36,489 bases of DNA from Nocardioides pocheonensis (GCF_003725535.1 NZ_RJSF01000037.1:1-36489); one strand, 5' to 3'. Shown: positions 15,789-24,291, counted from the stretch's first letter. Numbers and translations are program-made. Notes: generated by a model from the letters alone, not told the origin.

Positions 15789-16922
15789 ATGCTGACGAGG
15801 GGTACGCAGCGTCCCACGCTGGCGAGCGGTCTGGATCTCCACGACAACGCGCTCAACCTCCTGCGCCTGATCCTCGCAACCCTCGTCATCGTGTCGCACT
15901 CGCGTCCGCTCGGCGGGTACGGCGACGACGACCCGTACTTCGGCCGGATCAAGCTCGGCACCATCGCGGTCGCCGGCTTCTTCGCAGTCAGCGGCTACCT
16001 GGTCAGCCGGAGCCGGCTGCGCCAGCGGCCGAGCCACTTCCTGATCCGGCGGTTCGCCCGCATCTACCCGGGATACTGGCTCTCCCTCCTCGTCACGGTC
16101 TTCGGCCTCTCGGCCCTGATCGGCGCGCGCCGCGGCGGCTGGTCCCTCGGCGACGCTGCGCAGTCCTTCGTCTCGGGCCTGGGCCTCCTCGGCTGGCCCG
16201 GCACGGTCGGCAGCACCCTGCACGGCATGCCCGTCGACTCCACGCTCAACGGGTCCCTGTGGACCCTGCCCTACGAGATCTTCTGCTACCTGGCCCTGGC
16301 CGCCGGTCTGTCGCTGCTGTTCGTGCGGCGGCGGTTGCGGTTCTGGTCGCTGTTCGGCGTGCTCATGCTGATGGTCGCGGGCGTGCTCAAGGGCGCGCAG
16401 GGTGGCACGTCGGGGCTCCTGCTGCTCGTGTGCTTCTTCTCGGCGGGCGTGGCGCTCCAGGCCTGGCAGGAGTCCATCGAGCTGAGCCACCGCTTCGCCG
16501 CGGTCGCCGCCGTCGTCACGGCCGTGTCCTTCCTCTTCACCCCCACCCTGCTCCTCGCCGCGCTGCCCTTCGCCTACCTCTGCCTGTGGTTCGGTGCGGT
16601 GTGCCCGCCGCGTCTGAAGAAGATCGGGGCCACGAACGACGTCAGCTACGGGGTCTACCTCTACGGCTGGCCGGTGCAGCAGACCCTCACGGCGTACGGC
16701 GTCGCGGGGCTCGGGTACGTCGGCTACACGGCGGTCGCGCTCCTGGCCGTCGGGCCACTGGCGTGGATGAGCTGGCTGCTCGTGGAGCGTCCGGCCAACC
16801 ACCTCGCCAAGACCCGGACGGCGGCCCGGGCGCGCCGCGCCGCCGTCGCGACCCCGGTCGACGGCACGCCCGGCGGCGCGCCCGACGTGCCCCGTGCCGA
16901 GCCCGAGCTCAGCCCGAACTGA
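15789..16922 (+). CDS. Acyltransferase 3 family membrane protein (OafA/YrhL type)
   Basis: 377-aa integral membrane O-acyltransferase. The N-terminal NALNLLRLILATLVIVSHS and GFFAVSGYLVSRS are hallmark segments of the family, including the catalytic-region His in VSHS. RRFARIYPGYWLSL follows, and about ten hydrophobic segments extend to residue 340. It would transfer an acetyl or other acyl group to a cell-surface glycan or lipid. The C-terminal 35 residues are polar. No SGNH domain is attached. It has its own promoter and no operon partner. Confidence 0.9.
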   Translation: MLTRGTQRPTLASGLDLHDNALNLLRLILATLVIVSHSRPLGGYGDDDPYFGRIKLGTIAVAGFFAVSGYLVSRSRLRQRPSHFLIRRFARIYPGYWLSLLVTVFGLSALIGARRGGWSLGDAAQSFVSGLGLLGWPGTVGSTLHGMPVDSTLNGSLWTLPYEIFCYLALAAGLSLLFVRRRLRFWSLFGVLMLMVAGVLKGAQGGTSGLLLLVCFFSAGVALQAWQESIELSHRFAAVAAVVTAVSFLFTPTLLLAALPFAYLCLWFGAVCPPRLKKIGATNDVSYGVYLYGWPVQQTLTAYGVAGLGYVGYTAVALLAVGPLAWMSWLLVERPANHLAKTRTAARARRAAVATPVDGTPGGAPDVPRAEPELSPN

Positions 16923-16927
16923 CCGAC

Positions 16928-16952
16928 GCTCGCGGTGAGTCCGCCCGCGAGC
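16928..16952. terminator. Bidirectional hairpin between convergent genes
   Basis: GCTCGCGG (16928-16935) and CCGCGAGC (16945-16952) form a perfect 8-bp stem with a 9-nt loop in the 34-nt gap between the acyltransferase stop and the stop of the gene on the other strand. There is no T-run; position is the main argument. Confidence 0.45.
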
Positions 16953-16956
16953 TGAG

Positions 16957-17235
16957 CTAGGCGCTCACGACGTCGAGCGGCGGCAGCACGCCGTCGACGG
17001 GGCAGCCGAAGTCCTCCAGCTGGTGGGCCAGCCACGACGCCGTGGCGAAGGCGTTGGGCCCTCCGACCGCGGCGGTCGTCAGGAACTCCTCGCGCTCGTG
17101 GTCGAGGAGGATCAGGTGGTCGTCGTAGTCGAACGCGACCGACCGCCGGTTCTGCGCGGGCGCACCGAGCGCGAGGAGCGCGGAGCGGACGGTGTCGAGG
17201 GATGCCCTCACGAGGATGAGCGTCGGGCCACTCAC
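16957..17235 (-). CDS. Small hypothetical protein
   Basis: 92 aa with a GTG start at 17235; family not recognised. The sequence is balanced rather than Arg-rich like out-of-frame translations in this GC-rich DNA. It shows an alternating helix/strand pattern: RASLDTVRSALLALGAP, then SVAFDYDDHLILLD, then FATASWLAHQLEDFGCPVDG. No signal peptide or membrane segment. It is a single gene convergent with the acyltransferase and lies downstream of tRNA-Glu. Probably a cytoplasmic protein; no function inferred. Confidence 0.65.
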   Translation of the reverse strand: MSGPTLILVRASLDTVRSALLALGAPAQNRRSVAFDYDDHLILLDHEREEFLTTAAVGGPNAFATASWLAHQLEDFGCPVDGVLPPLDVVSA

Positions 17236-17309
17236 GCGCGCCTACTGTTCACCCGATCATCGTCGCCGGTCGCAGGGGACCGCGCAAGCAGCGCCCACGG
17301 TCCGGCCGG

Positions 17310-17382
17310 CACCCCCAACGGGATTCGAACCCGTGCTACCGCCGTGAAAGGGCGGGGTCCTAGGCCGCTAGACGATGGGGGC
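17310..17382 (-). tRNA. tRNA-Glu (anticodon TTC)
   Basis: Minus-strand cloverleaf: acceptor GCCCCCA/TGGGGGT, D-arm GTCTAGCGGCCTAGGAC, anticodon loop CTTTCAC giving TTC, T-arm with GGTTCGAATCC, discriminator G. The bases after the discriminator on the minus strand are CCG, so CCA is not encoded, in contrast to tRNA-Asp. Length 73 nt. Confidence 0.95.
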
Positions 17383-17464
17383 AACGTTGCCGGCAACGAC
17401 CGGGGACCAGCATAGGGGCCCGGTCGTTGCCGTCGGACCGCAGCCCGGCTCGTGGGCCGGTCCC

Positions 17465-17470
17465 TAGGCT
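17465..17470 (+). promoter_or_regulatory. -10 box of leaderless metallopeptidase mRNA
   Basis: TAGGCT ends 7 nt before the GTG at 17478, and there is no ribosome site. The position supports 17478 as the start and a leaderless transcript. Confidence 0.5.
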
Positions 17471-17477
17471 GGCGGGC

Positions 17478-17825
17478 GTGGACCTCTCCGACGCCGAGTT
17501 CGACGACCTGGTGGCCGAGGCGCTCGACCGGATCCCTCCGGCACTGGCGACGCTCATGGACAACGTGGTCGTGCTGGTCGAGGACGAGCCGCCTCCGGAG
17601 GAGTCCGGCGTCCTCGGCCTGTACGTCGGGACGCCGCTGACCGACCGGGACAGCGGGTACACCTTCCGCCCGCCCGACCAGGTCTTCGTCTACCGGGGTC
17701 CCCTGCTGCGGATGTGTCGCGACGCCGCGCAGCTGGCCCACGAGATCCGGGTCACCGTCGTGCACGAGATCGCCCACCACTTCGGCATCGACGACGAGCA
17801 CCTGCACGAGTGGGGCTGGGGATGA
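17478..17825 (+). CDS. Zincin-like metallopeptidase (Zincin_1 / DUF117-type family)
   Basis: 115-aa protein with an intact HExxHxxGxxD zinc motif: His96, Glu97, His100, Gly103, Asp106 in HEIAHHFGIDDEHL. The N-terminal DAEFDDLVAEALDRIPPAL matches the opening helix of this small family. GTG 17478 is preferred over an upstream ATG at 17427 because a -10 box is placed 7 nt before it and the family starts here. The family is predicted to be peptidase-like but its substrates are unknown. It is convergent with the ATP-binding protein gene 13 nt downstream. Confidence 0.87.
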   Translation: MDLSDAEFDDLVAEALDRIPPALATLMDNVVVLVEDEPPPEESGVLGLYVGTPLTDRDSGYTFRPPDQVFVYRGPLLRMCRDAAQLAHEIRVTVVHEIAHHFGIDDEHLHEWGWG

Positions 17826-17838
17826 CCGCGCCGACCGG

Positions 17839-18804
17839 TCAGGAGACCTCGCGCCGGTTCGACAGCACGAGCCGCACCGCACCCGTCCACGCGACCGGCG
17901 CCTCGCCGGCCCCCTGACGGGCGAACTCCCCGAGGTACCAGTCGGCCAGGGCGATCAGGTCGTCGGGCGGCTGGATCGAGAGCAGCACGGTGCCCGACAG
18001 CTCGGCGTACACGCGGTGCAGGAGCTCGTCGAGCCGTTGCATGGTGGCCGGTGCGGTCGGGGGCGTGACGTAGGTCAGGTCGACGGTCTCGCCGCCGTCC
18101 TTGATGGCCGCGTCCAGGTGCTCGATCCCGGCCACCTGGCGCCGTTCGTACTCCACCTGGAGGAAGGTCTCGGAGAAGTCCACGGCCAACGGGTACCGCT
18201 GGGCATCGCTGAGTGCCAGCAGCCGGAGCTCGCGGCCGAGCTCGTTGAAGTGCCGGCGCAGGTGCGCGAACAGCTCGACGGGCATGCCCAGCAGCCGGAT
18301 CTCGAGCATGTCCGCGGGATCGACCGGCCTGAGCCCCAGGCGGGCGATCGCGCCGTCCACGTCGAAGACCTCGCCCTCGACGGGGTTCTCCTTGATGCCG
18401 TTGCTCGGCTCGAACCACACGACCTTGCCGTTGCCGTTCGGGCTGATGTCGGCGCCCCAGCGCTCTGAGTACGCCGCGACCAGGTCCAGCCCGCGGCCCA
18501 TCGTCATCCACGACGAGTCGTCGCCGAGGTCGACGAGGTGGTGGGTCTCCATGCGTCGCGGCGGCGCCAGCGACTGGTCGGTGACCTCGACCCTCGGGTG
18601 CTCCTGCGTGCCGCGCACGTGCACGGTCATCGGCGGCTCGGCGTGCAGGATCGCGTTCGTGACCAGCTCGGAGACGGCCAGGCGGGCGCTCTCCGCGAGG
18701 TCGCCCCGGCCGATCTCCGTGAGGACACCCGTCACCCAGTCGCGTGCCAGCCGCACCGACGGAGGACTCGCCGGAAGGGCGAGTGTTCTCTTGTTCCAGG
18801 GCAC
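17839..18804 (-). CDS. RsbW-like ATP-binding (anti-sigma kinase type) protein with C-terminal domain
   Basis: 321 aa. Residues 1-135 form an HATPase_c_2 domain: N-box SELVTNAILHA, then VTDQSLAPP and G-box MGRGLDLVAAYSERWG, as in RsbW/SpoIIAB switch proteins that bind anti-sigma antagonists. Residues 150-321 form an additional helical domain (ELFAHLRRHFNELGRELRLL and DLIALADWYLGEFARQ) not found in plain RsbW. GTG 18804 has AGGAG 9 nt upstream. No sigma factor or antagonist gene is adjacent, so the partner is unknown. Confidence 0.82.
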   Translation of the reverse strand: MPWNKRTLALPASPPSVRLARDWVTGVLTEIGRGDLAESARLAVSELVTNAILHAEPPMTVHVRGTQEHPRVEVTDQSLAPPRRMETHHLVDLGDDSSWMTMGRGLDLVAAYSERWGADISPNGNGKVVWFEPSNGIKENPVEGEVFDVDGAIARLGLRPVDPADMLEIRLLGMPVELFAHLRRHFNELGRELRLLALSDAQRYPLAVDFSETFLQVEYERRQVAGIEHLDAAIKDGGETVDLTYVTPPTAPATMQRLDELLHRVYAELSGTVLLSIQPPDDLIALADWYLGEFARQGAGEAPVAWTGAVRLVLSNRREVS

Positions 18805-18953
18805 TAGGGCGAACTCCTGGGTCGAGTACCTGCGACGGGGCGGGCGTCAGGCCCGTCCCTCCGCGTCCGATCAAACCACAAATCGGGTCCCGTGCCCCGG
18901 ATCGCGCGGCTCATGCGCGACCGCCCCTGTGACCGAGGTGACGGGCCCGCCGT

Positions 18954-18983
18954 TTGTGACCGGTCCGCCACGACCGGGACAAT
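18954..18983 (+). promoter_or_regulatory. Promoter of ndh, leaderless
   Basis: TTGTGA (18954-18959) and GACAAT (18978-18983) are separated by 18 bp. The ATG at 18990 follows the -10 box by 6 nt, so the transcript should begin at the start codon. Confidence 0.55.
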
Positions 18984-18989
18984 GGGGGC

Positions 18990-20495
18990 ATGGCGACGAA
19001 CCAGGACCGCACGGACCTCCGTCCCGACACCTCCCCGGATGCCGCGCCGGAGCCGGGATCGGCTGCCCCCTCGCGCCACCGGGTGGTCGTGATCGGGTCG
19101 GGCTTCGGCGGGCTGTTCGGCACCAAGGCGCTGCGCCGCTCCGACGTGGACGTGACCATGGTGGCCAAGACGACGCACCACCTGTTCCAGCCGCTCCTCT
19201 ACCAGGTCGCGACCGGCATCCTCTCCGAGGGCGAGATCGCGCCGCCCACGCGCGAGGTCCTCGCCCATCAGCGCAACGCGCGCGTGCTGCTCGGTGACGT
19301 CACCGGCATCGACCTGACCGCCCGCACGATCACCTCCGAGGTGCTCGGGCGCAAGCTCGTGACGCCGTACGACTCGCTGATCGTCGCCGCCGGGGCCGGC
19401 CAGTCGTACTTCGGCAACGACCAGTTCTCGCGGTTCGCGCCGGGCATGAAGTCGATCGACGACGCGCTGGAGCTGCGAGGGCGGATCTTCGGAGCCTTCG
19501 AGCTGGCCGAGGTGTTCGCCTCCCAGGGCCGCGACGTCAGCCACCTGCTCACGTTCGTCGTGGTCGGGGCGGGACCCACCGGCGTGGAGATGGCGGGGCA
19601 GATCGCCGAGCTCGCCCACAACACGCTCAAGCGCGACTTCCGGGCGATCAACACCGAGCAGGTGCGGGTGATCCTCGTCGACGCCGCGCCGCAGGTGCTG
19701 CCGCCGTTCGGGGCCAAGCTGGGCGCGTGGACCGAGAAGCGGCTCGAGCGACTCGGGGTCGAGGTCCAGCTCGGCGCGATGGTCGTTGCGGTCGACGAGC
19801 GGGGCCTCGAGGTCCAGGACCGCGACGGCACCCGGCGGCGGATCGAGGCGGTCACGAAGGTGTGGGCCGCCGGCGTGCAGGCGAGCCCGCTGGGCCGCAC
19901 GCTCTCGGAGCAGACCGGGGCCGCGCTCGACCGTGCCGGCCGGATCGCGGTCAACCCCGACCTGACCCTGCCGGGCCACCCGGAGGTGTTCGTCGTCGGC
20001 GACATGGCCTCGCTGGACAACCTCCCGGGAGTCGCCCAGGTGGCGATCCAGGGCGCCCGGTACGCCGCGAGGCAGATCGACCGCCGGGTGCGGGGCAAGG
20101 CGCCGCAGCCGCCGTTCAAGTACTTCGACAAGGGCAGCATGGCCACGATCTCGCGCTTCAGCGCGGTCGCGACCATCGGTCGGCTGCGGATCTCCGGGTT
20201 CGTCGCCTGGCTGATGTGGCTCGGCGTGCACCTCTTCTACATCACCGGGTTCAAGAACCAGGTGACCGCGCTGCTGCACTGGGCGGTCACCTTCATCGGC
20301 AACGACCGGTCCGAGCGCACCGCGACCGAGCAGCAGATCTTCGCCCGCGAGGCGCTCCTGCGCCTGGACAACGGCGCCAGCGCGCTGGTCAGCGAACCCA
20401 CCGAGGCACGGTCGCGCGAGGAGCTCGAGGCGCAGGCGCGTGAGGAGGCCCGGCTCACCGACTCGGGCGCGCGGGGGCGGTCCGAGGTCTCCTGA
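18990..20495 (+). CDS. ndh: Type II NADH:quinone oxidoreductase
   Basis: 501-aa NDH-2 flavoprotein that passes electrons from NADH to menaquinone without pumping protons. FAD-binding GSGFGGLFG lies near residue 37 and the NADH-binding GAGPTGVEMAG near 193. TTHHLFQPLLYQVATG is the typical NDH-2 loop, and EVFVVGDMA marks the second FAD site. C-terminal hydrophobic stretches (FVAWLMWLGVHLFYITGF) should anchor it to the inner membrane face. A polar N-terminal extension of about 28 residues precedes the fold. Monocistronic with its own promoter. Confidence 0.94.
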   Translation: MATNQDRTDLRPDTSPDAAPEPGSAAPSRHRVVVIGSGFGGLFGTKALRRSDVDVTMVAKTTHHLFQPLLYQVATGILSEGEIAPPTREVLAHQRNARVLLGDVTGIDLTARTITSEVLGRKLVTPYDSLIVAAGAGQSYFGNDQFSRFAPGMKSIDDALELRGRIFGAFELAEVFASQGRDVSHLLTFVVVGAGPTGVEMAGQIAELAHNTLKRDFRAINTEQVRVILVDAAPQVLPPFGAKLGAWTEKRLERLGVEVQLGAMVVAVDERGLEVQDRDGTRRRIEAVTKVWAAGVQASPLGRTLSEQTGAALDRAGRIAVNPDLTLPGHPEVFVVGDMASLDNLPGVAQVAIQGARYAARQIDRRVRGKAPQPPFKYFDKGSMATISRFSAVATIGRLRISGFVAWLMWLGVHLFYITGFKNQVTALLHWAVTFIGNDRSERTATEQQIFAREALLRLDNGASALVSEPTEARSREELEAQAREEARLTDSGARGRSEVS

Positions 20496-20509
20496 CCCGG
20501 CGCCGCGAC

Positions 20510-22852
20510 TCACGCGACCGGCGGGCGCCCCTGGGCGACCCAGGTGGCGACCTGGGTGCGTGAGCGGAACCCCAGCTTGGTGAGGATGTTCTGGGAGTGC
20601 GCCTCTGCGGTGCGCACCGCGATGTTCAGCCGGGCGGCGATCTCACGGTTGGTCAGCCCCTCCGCGATCAGCTCGGCGATCTCCCCCTCGCGCGCAGTCA
20701 GTCCGTGGTCGGCGTGGTCCGTGCCGTCCGACGAGGCGGGCCGAGCCGCGGACGTGGACTCGCGCAGAGCGAAGGAGATGCCGCCGTCGATGCCGAGCGC
20801 GCGCCCGCGCTCGAAGCAGGCGGTGAAGCGGTCGTCGCCGAGGGCCTCGCGAGCCGCGCGCTCGCAGCCCTCGTGGAGCGGGTACAGGTGCTGGTAGGTC
20901 ACCAGTGGCCGGCCCATGATCTCCCACAGCAGGTCGGCGATGCCGAGGAGGGTCGCGGCGCGCTCGTGGTCGCCCACGCCGCCCTCGGTCCACGCGAGCG
21001 TCTCCTCCGACCAGCCGAGCCCGGTGAGGTCGCGGATGCCGCGACGCAGCGCGATGCTCTGCCGGAGCAGCTCGGCCGCGCGTTCCTGGTCGCCCTGCTG
21101 CAGGACGAAGAGGCCGAGCGTCCACAGGGCGTACGAGCGGTGGAAGCACTCACCGGCAGGTTCGGTGATCCGCAGGAACTCCTCGTGGCACCAGGTCGCG
21201 CGCTCGACGTCGCCGAGCAGTGCGAGGGCAGAGCCGTAGGACAACAGCATGTCCAGCCGGAACTTCAGGTCCCGATCGGGCAGGTCGAGCGTGAGGCCCT
21301 CCTCGAGCACGGCCTTGGTCGTGGCCAGCTCACCGGCGAAGAGCGCGGCCGACCCCTCGGTGAACGCCCCGAACGCGGCGGTGCCCGGGTCGTCCCAGGC
21401 GGCCTCGATCGCGCGCGCCGCGTCGAGTCGCGCCCTTCCCGTCTCGTAGTCGCCGTCGGCGAAGGAGAGCGAGGCGTCGGTGAGCAGCGCCCGGGCGCGT
21501 ACGACGGTCGGTGGGCCGGGCTCCTCGAGTGCTCGGGCAAGCCAGTGCCGGCCCTCGCGGGCCCACCCGCGGCCCCACCAGTAGAAGTGGTAGAGCGCAG
21601 CGAGGATCCGCAGCGCGCCTTCGGTCTCGCCGGGCTCGTTGAGGGAGAAGTCGAGCGCGGACTGGAAGTTGGCGTGCTCGCGGTCGAGCCGGGCGAACCA
21701 CCCGACCTGCCGCGGGCTGACCCAGTCGGCGTCGGCGCGCTCGACCAGGCGAACGTAGGCGTCGCGGTGGCTGCGGCGCAGCCGGCCGACCTCGCCGGAC
21801 GCCGAGAGCTGGTCGCGACCGAACTCCCGGATCGTCTCGAGCAACCTGAACCGGACGACGCCGTCGATCCGCTCGGCGATCACGATCGACTTGTCCACCA
21901 GCGAGGTGAGCGCCTCGAGCACCCGCGCGGCCGGGAGGCCCTCACCGGCCGCGACCTCCTCGGCGAGGTCGAGCTCGAACCCTCCCGCGAACACCGACAC
22001 CCGCGCCCACAACAGCTGCTCCTCGGTCGAGCACAGCCCGTGGCTCCACTCGATGCACGACCGCAGCGTCCGCTGCCGGCCGGGCGCACGGGTCCGCGGC
22101 GACGCGCTCAGCAGGTGGAGGTGGTCCGACAGCCGGTCCAGCATGTCGCGCTCGGAGAGGGCACGCATCCGCGCAGCGGCGAGCTCGATCGCCAGCGGGA
22201 GCCCGTCGAGCCGGCGGCAGATCTCGCCCACGTCGGCACGGTTGGTCTCGGTGAGCTCCCACCCGGGCAGCGCGGCGGCGGCCCGGTCGCGGAACAGCTC
22301 GACGGCGCCGTACTCGAGCAGGTCGTCGGGCTCGATCGGTTCGTCCGCGTCCGGGAGGGACAGCGTCGGCACGGGCAGGAAGGCTTCGCCCGGCACGTCC
22401 AGCCGTTCGCGGCTGGTCGCGAGCACCCGGAGCTGCGGACAGCCCTGGAGCAGCTGGTCGGTGAGGGCGGCGATCTCGTCGATCACGTGCTCGGAGTTGT
22501 CCAGGACCAGGAGCAGCCGGCGCTCGCGGAGGTAGTCGACCAGCATCTCCATCGGCGCTCGGCCTGCCGACTCCCGGAGCCCGAGGGCGACCGCGACCGT
22601 GCTGGGCACCAGCGCCGCGTCGGTCACCTGCTCGAGCTCGACGACCACCACGCCGTCACGGAAGTCCTTGCGGACCGACGCGGCCGCCTCCAGTGCGAGC
22701 CGGGTCTTGCCGACGCCGCCGGGGCCGGTCAGGGTGACCAGGCGCGACACGGTCAGCAGCCGCCTGGCCTCGGACAGCTCACGACGCCGGCCCACGAAGC
22801 TGGTCAGGGCCGGAGGAAGGCCCGAGCCGCTCACCGGTGCGGAGCGCCGCAT
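20510..22852 (-). CDS. NB-ARC/LuxR large ATP-binding transcriptional regulator
   Basis: 780-aa regulator. Residues 1-30 are followed by an NTPase domain with Walker A GPGGVGKT (43-50) and Walker B LLLVLDNSEHV. A winged-helix/NB-ARC continuation (RLDGLPLAIELAAARMRAL) and a long TPR-like helical region reach residue 700. A LuxR helix-turn-helix, LTAREGEIAELIAEGLTNRE, is near 720-740. ATG 22852 is chosen over one 54 nt upstream because TACAGT lies 6 nt before it. It is a signal-integrating activator of unknown regulon; convergent with ndh. Confidence 0.88.
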   Translation of the reverse strand: MRRSAPVSGSGLPPALTSFVGRRRELSEARRLLTVSRLVTLTGPGGVGKTRLALEAAASVRKDFRDGVVVVELEQVTDAALVPSTVAVALGLRESAGRAPMEMLVDYLRERRLLLVLDNSEHVIDEIAALTDQLLQGCPQLRVLATSRERLDVPGEAFLPVPTLSLPDADEPIEPDDLLEYGAVELFRDRAAAALPGWELTETNRADVGEICRRLDGLPLAIELAAARMRALSERDMLDRLSDHLHLLSASPRTRAPGRQRTLRSCIEWSHGLCSTEEQLLWARVSVFAGGFELDLAEEVAAGEGLPAARVLEALTSLVDKSIVIAERIDGVVRFRLLETIREFGRDQLSASGEVGRLRRSHRDAYVRLVERADADWVSPRQVGWFARLDREHANFQSALDFSLNEPGETEGALRILAALYHFYWWGRGWAREGRHWLARALEEPGPPTVVRARALLTDASLSFADGDYETGRARLDAARAIEAAWDDPGTAAFGAFTEGSAALFAGELATTKAVLEEGLTLDLPDRDLKFRLDMLLSYGSALALLGDVERATWCHEEFLRITEPAGECFHRSYALWTLGLFVLQQGDQERAAELLRQSIALRRGIRDLTGLGWSEETLAWTEGGVGDHERAATLLGIADLLWEIMGRPLVTYQHLYPLHEGCERAAREALGDDRFTACFERGRALGIDGGISFALRESTSAARPASSDGTDHADHGLTAREGEIAELIAEGLTNREIAARLNIAVRTAEAHSQNILTKLGFRSRTQVATWVAQGRPPVA

Positions 22853-22858
22853 GCTTCG

Positions 22859-22864
22859 ACTGTA
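22859..22864 (-). promoter_or_regulatory. -10 box of leaderless LuxR-type regulator mRNA
   Basis: TACAGT on the minus strand ends 6 nt before the ATG at 22852. This fixes the likely start of the regulator and indicates a leaderless transcript. Confidence 0.5.
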
Positions 22865-22919
22865 ATCCCGGTCGGCCCCCCGTCGGCTGGTTCGCCGAAC
22901 CGGCACCGTGGTCCGGTTG

Positions 22920-23597
22920 CTACTCGAACTGCGGCGGGGTGCCGCCGTTCTTCGCGATCTCCTCGCGGGCCCAGCGGGGCAGGATGAAGATCCCCTCGGC
23001 CGTCACCGTGACGGTGCCGTCCGCCCGGCGGAGCTCGCCCTTGACGATCGTCTTGATGCCGTCCCGGCGGTCGACCCAGGCCTCCGCGCTGCAGGGACCC
23101 AGGGGCGTGTTGAGCCGGTAGCGCAGCGTGAGGGTGCCCGTCATCCCGGGCGAACCGCCGGCCGCGGCAGCCTCGCCGAAGACCTGGTCGAGCACCAGGG
23201 CGACCACGCCGCCGTGCACCTGTCCGGGCGGTCCCTCGTGCAGCGCGTTGAGCTCGAACTCCGCCGAGGCGCGCCCGTTGACCTTGTCCTGCACGACCGT
23301 GAGCGGCACGGCGTTCGGGTTGCGGATGCCGACCACCGCGTTGCCGTAGCCGCGGATCCGCCCGCCCTTGGTGAAGGAGACCCCGAAGTTGTCCGGGATC
23401 ATGCTCTTCTCGAGCCGGGCGGTCAGCTCCTCGACCTGGCGGCGCACCTCCTCGACGGTGGCGTGGTCGACCGTGGTGCGGAGCGTCGCCTCGTTGAGAC
23501 GGCGTACCGCCGCGGTGAGCGCGCCGAAGACCCGGACCTCGGCATCGACCTGCTCGTCGGTGAGGTCGAGGACGTCGTAGTTGAACGGTGCACCCAT
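22920..23597 (-). CDS. PaaI/hotdog acyl-CoA thioesterase
   Basis: 225-aa thioesterase. A helical N-terminal segment (residues 15-75) precedes a single hotdog fold. Its signature LHEGPPGQVHGGVVALVLDQ, near residues 120-140, matches the HGG motif of PaaI/YigI-type enzymes that hydrolyse acyl-CoA esters. TGTLTLRYRLNTPLG follows, typical of the central strand. The start at 23597 fits a -10 box 6 nt upstream. A KstR-type palindrome overlaps that box, which suggests a role in steroid or lipid catabolism under KstR control (inference). Confidence 0.88.
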   Translation of the reverse strand: MGAPFNYDVLDLTDEQVDAEVRVFGALTAAVRRLNEATLRTTVDHATVEEVRRQVEELTARLEKSMIPDNFGVSFTKGGRIRGYGNAVVGIRNPNAVPLTVVQDKVNGRASAEFELNALHEGPPGQVHGGVVALVLDQVFGEAAAAGGSPGMTGTLTLRYRLNTPLGPCSAEAWVDRRDGIKTIVKGELRRADGTVTVTAEGIFILPRWAREEIAKNGGTPPQFE

Positions 23598-23603
23598 CGC
23601 AGC

Positions 23604-23609
23604 AGAATA
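23604..23609 (-). promoter_or_regulatory. -10 box of leaderless thioesterase mRNA
   Basis: TATTCT on the minus strand ends 6 nt before the ATG at 23597. It shares two bases with the KstR-like palindrome at 23608-23621, so binding there would block the promoter. Confidence 0.5.
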
Positions 23610-23621
23610 GAACGAGTTTCA
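23608..23621. promoter_or_regulatory. KstR-type operator upstream of thioesterase
   Basis: TAGAACGAGTTTCA matches the published mycobacterial KstR consensus TnnAACnnGTTnnA at every fixed position. It overlaps the predicted -10 box of the thioesterase gene. Confidence 0.55.
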
Positions 23622-23646
23622 GATTCCGCGGTATGTGGGCTGCCTC

Positions 23647-24288
23647 TCAGTGCCGCCCGCCCGGCATCGCGAGCACGTGCGCTCCCCGCGCGGCCTTGGC
23701 GGCGAGGTACGGCGCGTTCGTGGCGGTCAGGTGCAGGCCGGTCGGGACGCGCTCGGCGATCTCGATGCCGAGCCGGTCCAGCTGCGCGACCTTGTCGGGG
23801 TTGTTGGTGAGCACGGCGACGCGGTCCAGGCCCAGCGCCCGCAGCATCTGGGCGGCCACGGTGTAGTCGCGGCCGTCGGCGGCGTACCCGAGGGCGAGGT
23901 TGGCCTCGTAGGTGTCCAGGCCGGTGTCCTGGAGGGCGTAGGCCTCGAGCTTGGCGTAGAGACCGATGCCACGGCCCTCCTGGCGCAGGTAGAGGAGGAA
24001 GCCACCCGTGCGGCTGATCCGGCCGACCGCCTCCGCGAGCTGCGGTCCGCAGTCGCAGCGCTCGCTGCCGAGCACGTCGCCGGTCAGGCACTCGCTGTGC
24101 AGCCGGACCAGGGGCGGGTCGTGGCGGTCGGCCACCGCGGCGGCGCAGTCACCGAGGCCGAGCGCGAGGTGCTCCCGGCCGTCGACCAGCCCGTCGAAGG
24201 TGAAGACGCGAGCGGTGGTGGTGCAGCCGTCGGCCAGGCGCAGCGGCACCAGCACCTGGGTGCGGACCGTCGCCGCCGGGATCTCCAC
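23647..24288 (-). CDS. ribA: GTP cyclohydrolase II
   Basis: 213-aa RibA-type enzyme that opens the imidazole ring of GTP to give 2,5-diamino-6-ribosylamino-pyrimidinone phosphate, formate and pyrophosphate. The zinc site RLHSECLTGDVLGSERCDCG carries all three Cys, and the active-site RQEGRGIGLYAKLEAYALQ and VLTNNPDKV are intact. There is no RibB domain fusion. It lies 3 nt after a RibD-C-type reductase gene. The rest of the riboflavin operon (ribB, ribH, ribE) is absent, so this copy may feed a dedicated pathway with the pterin-like and lipid genes upstream. Confidence 0.93.
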   Translation of the reverse strand: MEIPAATVRTQVLVPLRLADGCTTTARVFTFDGLVDGREHLALGLGDCAAAVADRHDPPLVRLHSECLTGDVLGSERCDCGPQLAEAVGRISRTGGFLLYLRQEGRGIGLYAKLEAYALQDTGLDTYEANLALGYAADGRDYTVAAQMLRALGLDRVAVLTNNPDKVAQLDRLGIEIAERVPTGLHLTATNAPYLAAKAARGAHVLAMPGGRH

Positions 24289-24291
24289 CGC

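Noticed and set aside
17277-17303. Terminator for tRNA-Glu
   Set aside because: GGACCG and CGGTCC could pair across 15 nt, but the stem is only 6 bp and no T-run follows on the minus strand.
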